In this document: piece after piece, positions 1 to 5,157 of the stretch
Layout of the letters: each line of letters starts with the position of its first letter
Numbering within the stretch: position 1 is the first letter of the stretch
Source of the DNA: Anaerolineales bacterium
GTDB lineage: Bacteria; Chloroflexota; Anaerolineae; UBA7937
Length of the DNA: 5,157 bases
Reading direction: 5' to 3'
Assembly: GCA_030593425.1 (NCBI GenBank)
Contig: JAUVHF010000126.1
Coordinates: forward strand, 1 to 5,157
Made by a program: the position numbers and the translations under genes
Notes under the pieces: generated by a model
Databases searched by the model: none
What the model was told of the DNA's origin: nothing
Seen by the model: the letters and a program-made list of their open reading frames with translations, nothing else

Positions 1-318
1 GGTGATGGGGTACTCCTGGGCCAACTGCACCACTTTGATTTGTTTGACCGTCAGTTCATACCCCCCGGGCGCTCGTTCATCGGCCCGGACGGTGCCCGTG
101 ACTATGAGCGACGACTCCTGGGTCAGGCTCTTTGCGGCCTCGAAGATCGGACCAGGCACATCTTTCTCCAAGACCACGCATTGAATGATCCCTGTGCCGT
201 CCCGCACTTGGAGAAATTGGAGGCGGCCCTTGTCGGTCTTGTGGTAGAGCCAACCCTTGAGAGTCACCTCTTGCCCGTCGTATTGGGCTATCTCTTCGAT
301 ATGTACCTGTTCAGGCAA
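1..318 (-). CDS. asnS: Asparagine--tRNA ligase (AsnRS), N-terminal part, cut by the window edge
   Basis: Asparaginyl-tRNA synthetase charges tRNA-Asn with asparagine in the cytoplasm using ATP. Only the first 106 codons are present; the reading frame is open to base 1, and the class II catalytic domain lies outside the window. What is visible is the OB-fold anticodon-binding domain (about residues 12-100): GWLYHK at 22-27, FLQVRDGTG at 35-43, LTQESSLIVTGTV at 65-77 and APGGYEL at 83-89. The last of these, with the RDGTGxIQ strand, is typical of AsnRS; an archaeal-type AspRS is the main alternative. The start is taken as TTG at 318, because AGGAGAGG lies 8 nt upstream and the family usually begins about 10-15 residues before the GQEVTLKGW strand. 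GTG at 348 and 381 are also in frame, but they overlap the expected transcription start and the -35 box. The gene has its own promoter and is probably independent of the glycosylation operon upstream. Confidence 0.88.
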   Translation of the reverse strand, partial: MPEQVHIEEIAQYDGQEVTLKGWLYHKTDKGRLQFLQVRDGTGIIQCVVLEKDVPGPIFEAAKSLTQESSLIVTGTVRADERAPGGYELTVKQIKVVQLAQEYPIT

Positions 319-326
319 GGCTACTT

Positions 327-334
327 CCTCTCCT
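327..334 (-). promoter_or_regulatory. Ribosome binding site that decides the TTG start of asnS
   Basis: AGGAGAGG on the minus strand lies 8 nt before TTG (318-316). It is the only strong Shine-Dalgarno match in the leader, and it supports TTG over the in-frame GTG at 348, whose upstream sequence is the -10 region. Confidence 0.7.
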
Positions 335-352
335 GCGGATGCTGACACAAAG

Positions 353-381
353 ATTTTATCATAGGGAAGCCGGCTTGTCAC
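353..381 (-). promoter_or_regulatory. Sigma-70-type promoter for asnS
   Basis: On the minus strand, GTGACA (381-376, five of six matches to TTGACA) is followed by a 17-nt spacer and TAAAAT (358-353, five of six matches to TATAAT). Transcription would start near 345-347, giving a leader of about 28 nt with a Shine-Dalgarno site and the TTG start. The -35 box is only about 10 nt past the stop codon of the upstream gene. The spacer contains the 10-bp perfect palindrome AAGCCGGCTT (367-376), which could be an operator or chance. The box matches are seen in the sequence; promoter activity is inferred. Confidence 0.6.
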
Positions 382-391
382 ATAAGAGACT

Positions 392-3300
392 CTAGCGGGG
401 CGCGGCTACGTCATCAGGAGGTCGCCTCCCTAGGGGGATGAGTTCCCTTATGATGGCTATCTCCTCCTGGGTGAAGGTGCCCAGAGCCACCAGGGTAGCC
501 AGGTACAGGAGCAGGGAGGAGGGGACGAGGAGGAGGAAGTTCAATCCCCTAAACCACCCAAGGAAGGCTCCCATAAGGAGGGTGCTCAGGGCTGGCCGCC
601 AGGCGAGGCTAAACCAGGGGATGCTGGTGAGGTGCTTGCGGACGCCGTAGTAGAAGGGGAGAAAGAGCGCTATCTCGGAGAGGATGGTGATCACCGCGGC
701 GGCCTGATAACCGTAGGAGGGGATGAAGATGAGGTTGGCTACTATGTTGAAGGCTAGGCCGATGAGGAAGGCTCGGGTCAAGAACCGTTGCTGATCGATG
801 GCGATGAGGAGATACTGGGTCACGCTGTTGATGAACCCCACGGGTGCATACCAGATGAGGAGGCTCAAGGCTATGGCGGAATGGGGCAGGTATTCAGAGC
901 CTCCAAAGATGAGGATCAGCCCTCGGGCATAGAAGGTGGCCAGCAGGGCCAGAGGAAGGCTTACTATGAGCAAAGCCTTGATGGCTAGGGTGTAAGCCTT
1001 GATGAGCGACTCTCGAGCGTCCTGGGCGAAGCGAGAGATGATGGGGAAGATGGCGATGGTGAAGGCGGAGGGGATGATGTTGACCCCTTCGATGAACTTG
1101 TAGGCGGCGGTATACCAGCCCACCACGGTATTCCCCTTCATCGGCTGGAGGAGGGTTACATCGATCCGGAAGAAGAGAGTGGCCAAGAGGTGGTTGATCA
1201 TCAGGGGGTAAGAGAGCCCCAGCATCTCCTTGCTGAAGGGCGGGTTGAACTCCAACTGGGGCCGGAAGAAGATCTTAATTACCAGGTAGAGGAGGATGAG
1301 CATGGTCGCCAGATTAACTATTACCGAGACCCCCGCCAGCCCCACGAAGCCGAACCCCAAAAGCAGAGCCAGGAGCCCCAAAGTCACCTTAAGGATAGTG
1401 CTTACCATGGTGATGGCCGCGGGGTACTCCATCTTCTCGTGGGCCCTGAAGAGGGAACTCAAAGCCGCAGAGATGCTGCTGGGGATCAGGCTGAAGGTCA
1501 AGAGAAGGATAGCCGCCATCGTATCCCCAGAGAGGGCGAATAAACCTCGCCAAACGGCCAGAAAGATGAAGAGGAGGGGCAGCACTCCCAAGAGGATGAG
1601 CAGGCGCAAGATCGCCGTGTTGCTCAGGTATCGGTTCCCTTGAGAGGGGTCCTTGGCTACCTCCCTGGTGAGGAGGGTATCCAGGCCGAAGTTGGTGACG
1701 ATCTCGAAGTAGCCCACTATGAAGATGGCGAAGCCGTATTTCCCTTGCCCCTCCGGGCCCAGGATGCGGAGCATGACCATGGCGAAGGCGGTATCGACCC
1801 CTTTGTTGAGAAAGGAGGTGCCCATGGGGGTCAAGGCGTTCTTCAGCACCCGCTGGATGGTGGTCTTGGGTTCTTCCCGGTACATGTGTCCCCAAAGGGA
1901 GTAGCCGAAACCGACCAGGGTTATCACCCCGGCCAGGAAAGTGACATAGAGCCCCAACTTGAAAGAGAGGGGGCTATACTTGAAGCGGACGGTGTGTTCT
2001 CCCGCTTCAAGGAATACGGCCCGAAAGTTGCCATCGGCCCGGTAGATCTGCAACTCCTCTTCGCTTTCCCCCACCCTGTCATACGCTTTCCAGCCGGGAA
2101 AATAGGAATCGGTCAAGAGTAGCCATCCCGGCTGGGGCATATCTACCTCTATCGTCACCTGGTTGATCGTGTATTCGGTGATGGCCACTTTGGGGGGGGC
2201 TACGCTAGACTGGCTTAGGCCTCCGCCTGGAGTGGGCGGTTCCTCCTCTAGTATGACGTACTCCCGGGGGTCCAAAACCCGAAGCGCTTGTCCCCGTGCT
2301 TCCTCATCCTCAATTGTCTTGGCTTCCGACACCACGAAAGCCCGGGGCAGCCAATCATCGTTTCGGTAGATGCGCACTTCATCATCGTAGACCAAGGTGT
2401 AACCGGGGTTGGGGATGTGGCGAGTGGTGACCACATATTTGACGTTCAGGAGGTCCAAGAGAGTGGAGTCAAGAGATTTGTATTCATAGAGAGGGGCGAT
2501 CCGGTTGTAGAGGAGTTCGGTTTGTTCCTCGATGAGGCCCATGAACTGGGCATATTGCTGGGGGATGATAGAGTCGTACCCCCGGATGTCGGAGAGGCGA
2601 TGGAACATCCCCGCGTTGGCGTTGAAAGTCTTCTCCCCCGGCGCGTTGAAAGTGGTGAAGCGGAAAAGGTCGGGGTCGCTTTGTAGGAAGGCGACTGAGG
2701 GAGGGGTGAAGTCGATGAGTTCGGGGTCGACAGCCGGGTTGAACCCTCTACCTATGATGAAGAGGTCGCAAAGTAGGACGAAGAGGGCTAGAGGTTGCCA
2801 GAGCCTTCGACTGAGCGTGAGGTAGGCTAGGACGATCGCTAACCCACCCCCCGCCGAGAAGAGAGCCAGATGCACCAGATTCGGCCACTGGTAGGAAAGG
2901 AGGATACTTCCGTTGGCGAAGGCCTCCTGAGCCTTCTGGGAAACCGCGAGGAGACGGTCTGCCAGGGGGATGAAAGGGCCTGGTTGGAGAAATACGAGGG
3001 CCGTCAGAAGCAGTCCTATGCAGCCCAGGGATAGGGCCAGCCAGCCGATCAGGCGAGGGGATTTAGTTCCCCTCTTAGCCAGGCGGTCGGCTCCCAGGCC
3101 GGCTAAGAGGGCTATGCTGAGGGTGTAGGGGAAGACCCAGCGGAAGGGGGTGTGGAGTTGCCTATAGCCAGGCAGGATGTAGAAAAGGGGAGCGTAGAGA
3201 GGGGTGCCGAAGGCGAAAAGGAGAGAGAGGATAGCGAGGGAAGCGAAAATCCAGAGATAACGACTCCGTCGTCCGAAGAAGGCCACCACCGCCAGAAGGA

Positions 3301-4396
3301 GGGGGAGTATCCCCACGTAACTTCCAGCCTCCACATAGTTCTTGATCCCCCAGAAGATGGTGTCGATGGGCTCCCCCGCGAAGTCCTGGGTGACGGGGAC
3401 GATCTTTCGGCTTAAGAGATCGAAGTAACCGTGATGGGCGGGGTTGCCGAAGAAGTTGGGGGCCAAGAAGGTTATGATCTGGCGTTTGGGGTAGGCCCAG
3501 CCGATGATCTCTTGATAGCCAGCCGAATCCTGGCGAAAACTACGAGTGACCAGTTCGTAGAGAGGGATAAGTTGTATCCCTCCCAACCCCAGGCCCAGGA
3601 TGGCCATGGCCAAAACTCCCAGGCCCAAATAGAGGGTGCGCCTTAGGTCTCGGGCTCTCCACCAGAGGCTGGCCAGGCGGCAGAGGGTGTAAAAGCCGGT
3701 GACCAAGAGCACCAGGTAGGAGAACTCGGCGTGGCCGGCCAGGAAGTTCACTCCCAGGACTAAGGCTCCCCCTAAGAGGTAGGGGAGCGGAGGTTTGGGC
3801 GGCTCGCTCTCTTGAGCCCGGAAGGCCAGTTCCACCAGGGCTAAGACCAGCGGCAACCAGGTGACGGCAGCGATGGTTTGGGGCCAGACCACGCTCACCA
3901 CCATGAAAAGGCTGAAGGTGTAGGTTACCCCCGCCAAAAAGCCGCCCCATCGATTCAGGCCCAAGACTCGCCCATAGATATAGATGAAGAGCCCAGCCAG
4001 GAAGAGATGAATAACGGTGAAGTACCCATAAGCCTGGGGCAAGGGGAAGATGTAGTGGATGATGCTTAGGGGGTAGAGAGCCGAATGTTGACCCGCGGCC
4101 AAGAAGGGGACCCCGGCGAAGAGGTAGGGGTTCCAATAAGGGATCTGCCTCGAACGGAGGGCCTCCAGGATGAACTCTTTCCAGGCGTAGTTCTCTAAGA
4201 GGAGGTCGGATAGGAGCAAATTGTGAGGGACGCCGACGCTCAGTTGGGTAGCGTACGATTTCCAAGGCTCAAAGGCATATAGGTTATCGAAGGGGATAAG
4301 CGTCTTCCCGCCGAAGATGACCGGCCAGAAGAAAAGAAGGGGCAAGATGAGGAGCCCCAAGGCTATCAGCAACTCGTAGATCCATCCTCTTCTCAA
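392..4396 (-). CDS. YfhO-like GT-C membrane glycosyltransferase fused to a Wzx/MOP-type polysaccharide flippase
   Basis: A 1334-residue polytopic membrane protein that joins two usually separate families. Residues 1-835 are YfhO-like. TM1 is at about 7-28, followed by an outer loop with PFDN (D37, a plausible catalytic acid of the GT-C fold) and PYWNPYLFAGVP (86-97). Roughly 12 more helices run to about 550. A soluble outer-face beta-rich region follows (555-810) with GYDSIIPQQYAQF, LLNVKYVV (649-656) and SYFPGWKAY (764-772), and the half closes with a helix at 812-833. Residues about 846-1310 form a complete flippase: LGPEGQGKYGFA (879-890), then about 12-14 helices including RIDVTLL (1077-1083) and GWYTAAYKF (1093-1101). 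YfhO proteins transfer sugars from polyprenyl-phosphate donors to cell-wall polymers such as lipoteichoic acid; Wzx proteins move lipid-linked glycans outward. The start is TTG at 4396, with AGGAG 10 nt upstream and no other in-frame start before the upstream TGA. The YfhO and flippase assignments are firm; the substrate is unknown. A C8 tract interrupts codons 733-735. Confidence 0.88.
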   Translation of the reverse strand: MRRGWIYELLIALGLLILPLLFFWPVIFGGKTLIPFDNLYAFEPWKSYATQLSVGVPHNLLLSDLLLENYAWKEFILEALRSRQIPYWNPYLFAGVPFLAAGQHSALYPLSIIHYIFPLPQAYGYFTVIHLFLAGLFIYIYGRVLGLNRWGGFLAGVTYTFSLFMVVSVVWPQTIAAVTWLPLVLALVELAFRAQESEPPKPPLPYLLGGALVLGVNFLAGHAEFSYLVLLVTGFYTLCRLASLWWRARDLRRTLYLGLGVLAMAILGLGLGGIQLIPLYELVTRSFRQDSAGYQEIIGWAYPKRQIITFLAPNFFGNPAHHGYFDLLSRKIVPVTQDFAGEPIDTIFWGIKNYVEAGSYVGILPLLLAVVAFFGRRSRYLWIFASLAILSLLFAFGTPLYAPLFYILPGYRQLHTPFRWVFPYTLSIALLAGLGADRLAKRGTKSPRLIGWLALSLGCIGLLLTALVFLQPGPFIPLADRLLAVSQKAQEAFANGSILLSYQWPNLVHLALFSAGGGLAIVLAYLTLSRRLWQPLALFVLLCDLFIIGRGFNPAVDPELIDFTPPSVAFLQSDPDLFRFTTFNAPGEKTFNANAGMFHRLSDIRGYDSIIPQQYAQFMGLIEEQTELLYNRIAPLYEYKSLDSTLLDLLNVKYVVTTRHIPNPGYTLVYDDEVRIYRNDDWLPRAFVVSEAKTIEDEEARGQALRVLDPREYVILEEEPPTPGGGLSQSSVAPPKVAITEYTINQVTIEVDMPQPGWLLLTDSYFPGWKAYDRVGESEEELQIYRADGNFRAVFLEAGEHTVRFKYSPLSFKLGLYVTFLAGVITLVGFGYSLWGHMYREEPKTTIQRVLKNALTPMGTSFLNKGVDTAFAMVMLRILGPEGQGKYGFAIFIVGYFEIVTNFGLDTLLTREVAKDPSQGNRYLSNTAILRLLILLGVLPLLFIFLAVWRGLFALSGDTMAAILLLTFSLIPSSISAALSSLFRAHEKMEYPAAITMVSTILKVTLGLLALLLGFGFVGLAGVSVIVNLATMLILLYLVIKIFFRPQLEFNPPFSKEMLGLSYPLMINHLLATLFFRIDVTLLQPMKGNTVVGWYTAAYKFIEGVNIIPSAFTIAIFPIISRFAQDARESLIKAYTLAIKALLIVSLPLALLATFYARGLILIFGGSEYLPHSAIALSLLIWYAPVGFINSVTQYLLIAIDQQRFLTRAFLIGLAFNIVANLIFIPSYGYQAAAVITILSEIALFLPFYYGVRKHLTSIPWFSLAWRPALSTLLMGAFLGWFRGLNFLLLVPSSLLLYLATLVALGTFTQEEIAIIRELIPLGRRPPDDVAAPR
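2192..2199 (-). repeat. C8 homopolymer inside the YfhO-flippase gene
   Basis: Eight consecutive C on the coding strand (G8 on the plus strand) span codons 733-735 (Ala-Pro-Pro). They sit in a low-complexity Pro/Gly/Ser linker (about 716-736) of the outer-face domain. It is the longest G/C run I found; the next longest are six bases. Losing one C gives a stop at 2157-2155, and gaining one gives a stop at 2081-2079. Either would remove the PGW segment, the last YfhO helix and the whole flippase. Whether the length varies in the population is unknown. Confidence 0.9.
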
Positions 4397-4406
4397 GGGA
4401 AGCGGA

Positions 4407-4411
4407 CTCCT
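4407..4411 (-). promoter_or_regulatory. Ribosome binding site for the TTG start of the fusion gene
   Basis: AGGAG on the minus strand is 10 nt before TTG (4396-4394) and lies within the 16-nt gap just after the stop codon of the glycosyltransferase gene. No promoter fits in this gap, so the two genes are probably co-transcribed and may be translationally coupled. Confidence 0.6.
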
Positions 4412-4412
4412 A

Positions 4413-5120
4413 CTATCTATGTCGCCATCTCATCTGCCAGACCCGCCAGAACGCCTCCAGGATGATGACCAGGCTCATCTTGGAGTGGCCCAGGGCTCGA
4501 TCTTGGAAATAGATGGGGAGTTCGCAGAGGCGGTACCCCCTTTTCTGGCAGAGGTAGGCCATCTCGATCTGGAAGGCGTAGCCCTCGGAGCCGATGGGGG
4601 GCAGATTTTCAAGCACTTCTCGCCGGTAACATCTGAAGCCGGAGGTAGTATCTTGCACCGACAAGCCGGTCACCAAGCGAGCGTAGAGGTTGCCTCCTCG
4701 ACTGAGGAGCCGCCGCCAGATACTCCACCGCTCGTCCACCCTTCCCCCTTCCACATATCGGGAGCCGATCACCAGATGGCAACTCTTCATCTTCTCCAAA
4801 AGGAGGGGGAGATAGGAAGGGGTGTGGGAGAAGTCGGCGTCCATCTCCACTACATAGTCGGCGCCCCGCGCTAAAGCCTCTTCAAAGCCGCGGAGGCAGG
4901 CGGAACCCAGCCCCAGTTTCCCCTGTCGATGGATGACCCACAGCCTACCCGGGTGACGGGAGGCCAGTTCCTCCGCTATCTGCCCCGTCCCATCCGGCGA
5001 GTTGTCGTCCACGACGATGATCTCTAGCCCCTCGATGCCTAGGGAGAAGATCTCACTCACCATCGGGGGCAGGTTCTCCGCTTCGTTGTAGGTGGGCAGC
5101 ACTACTATAGTCTTCACCAT
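4413..5120 (-). CDS. Polyprenol-phosphate mannosyltransferase (DPM1-like, GT2 family)
   Basis: A 235-residue family-2 glycosyltransferase with a GT-A fold. Such enzymes transfer mannose from GDP-mannose to polyprenyl phosphate at the cytoplasmic membrane face, making the lipid donor used by GT-C enzymes outside. Visible motifs in order: PTYNEAENL (9-17), VVDDNSPDGTG (36-46), KLGLGSA (68-74), the metal-binding DAD at 94-96 in MDADFSH, GSRYVEGG (119-126), DTTSGFRCY (157-165) and the QDRALGHSKMS segment (206-216) typical of DPM1. There is no C-terminal membrane domain, so this is the short, peripheral type. The sugar cannot be read with certainty; glucose or an amino sugar is possible, as in related DPG- or CsbB-like enzymes. 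The ATG at 5120 has AGGGA 5 nt upstream; the GTG at codon 2 is a close alternative with 8-nt spacing. It is the first gene of the operon, 16 nt before the YfhO-flippase gene. Confidence 0.9.
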   Translation of the reverse strand: MVKTIVVLPTYNEAENLPPMVSEIFSLGIEGLEIIVVDDNSPDGTGQIAEELASRHPGRLWVIHRQGKLGLGSACLRGFEEALARGADYVVEMDADFSHTPSYLPLLLEKMKSCHLVIGSRYVEGGRVDERWSIWRRLLSRGGNLYARLVTGLSVQDTTSGFRCYRREVLENLPPIGSEGYAFQIEMAYLCQKRGYRLCELPIYFQDRALGHSKMSLVIILEAFWRVWQMRWRHR

Positions 5121-5125
5121 GCTCT

Positions 5126-5130
5126 TCCCT
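5126..5130 (-). promoter_or_regulatory. Ribosome binding site of the glycosyltransferase gene
   Basis: AGGGA on the minus strand is 5 nt before ATG (5120-5118) and 8 nt before the adjacent in-frame GTG (5117-5115). Either codon could be used; the protein changes by one residue only. Confidence 0.45.
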
Positions 5131-5147
5131 GGCTTTCTTGGTTGAGA

Positions 5148-5153
5148 ATTATA
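5148..5153 (-). promoter_or_regulatory. -10 box of the promoter for the glycosylation operon
   Basis: A perfect TATAAT on the minus strand lies 27 nt before the ATG at 5120. Transcription would begin near 5141, leaving a leader of about 20 nt with a Shine-Dalgarno site. A -35 box 17 nt upstream would fall past base 5157, outside the window, so this is half a promoter. Confidence 0.5.
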
Positions 5154-5157
5154 CTAA

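Noticed and set aside
40..345. Plus-strand open frame of 101 codons at the left edge
   Set aside because: The opposite strand encodes a convincing AsnRS N-terminus with promoter and ribosome site; this frame has neither motif nor ribosome site.
319..391. T-box or other riboswitch leader before asnS, as often found for synthetase genes
   Set aside because: The gap is only 73 nt and the predicted leader about 28 nt, too short for a T-box, and no T-box sequence is visible.
394..409. TAGC...GCTA imperfect inverted repeat at the end of the fusion gene, considered as a terminator
   Set aside because: Only four end pairs match, it lies inside the coding sequence, and no T-run follows.
1389..1895. 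Minus-strand open frame of 168 codons across the fusion junction
   Set aside because: I considered it as a small gene between the two halves. Its composition is low-complexity His/Pro/Gly/Arg, while the main frame keeps both conserved helices and flippase motifs across the same bases.
1640..2122. Plus-strand open frame of 160 codons, and similar plus-strand frames at 1190-1543, 1296-1643, 2288-2686 and 3152-3415
   Set aside because: They lie wholly antisense to the well-supported fusion gene, are rich in Gly, Glu, Gln and Arg as expected from the complement of Leu/Pro/Phe codons, and show no recognisable motif.
3540..4265. Minus-strand open frame of 241 codons in another frame of the YfhO part
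   Set aside because: Its Pro/Arg/Leu/His/Gly-rich composition is that of a frame-shifted membrane-protein gene. The overlapping frame has clear YfhO motifs throughout, so this is a shadow.
4419..4874. Plus-strand open frame of 151 codons opposite the glycosyltransferase
   Set aside because: It is antisense to conserved GT2 motifs and has no recognisable family features.

Overview
The window is compact bacterial DNA, and all three genes read on the minus strand. The AsnRS sequence, the sigma-70-like promoter elements, the Shine-Dalgarno sites and the TTG starts all point to a bacterium. Frequent AGG/AGA arginine and ATA isoleucine codons, together with the protein families, suggest a deep-branching, possibly thermophilic lineage such as Chloroflexota. 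That placement is a guess; no marker in the window fixes the taxon. I see no mobile element, CRISPR array, tRNA or rRNA gene.

Right to left, which is the direction of transcription: (1) A perfect TATAAT at 5148-5153 lies just inside the right edge, with a short leader behind it. It appears to start a two-gene operon. (2) 4413-5120 encodes a 235-residue family-2 glycosyltransferase of the polyprenol-phosphate-mannose synthase (DPM1-like) type. (3) After 16 nt and an AGGAG site, 392-4396 encodes a 1334-residue membrane protein. Its N-terminal part (about 1-835) is a YfhO-like GT-C membrane glycosyltransferase, and its C-terminal part (about 838-1310) is a complete Wzx/MOP-type polysaccharide flippase. 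(4) A 73-nt gap holds a good promoter for the next gene and no visible terminator. (5) 1-318 is the first 106 codons of asparaginyl-tRNA synthetase (asnS), starting at TTG and cut by the left edge.

The two-gene operon looks like a self-contained envelope glycosylation module. A cytoplasmic GT2 would load a sugar onto polyprenyl phosphate, the flippase half would move a lipid-linked sugar across the membrane, and the YfhO half would transfer sugar on the outer face. This parallels the known three-component CsbB/GtcA/YfhO-type systems, but here the flippase is of a different family and is fused to the transferase. A C8 tract in the middle of the fusion gene is a possible on/off slippage site. 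asnS is a housekeeping gene with its own promoter and no evident functional link.
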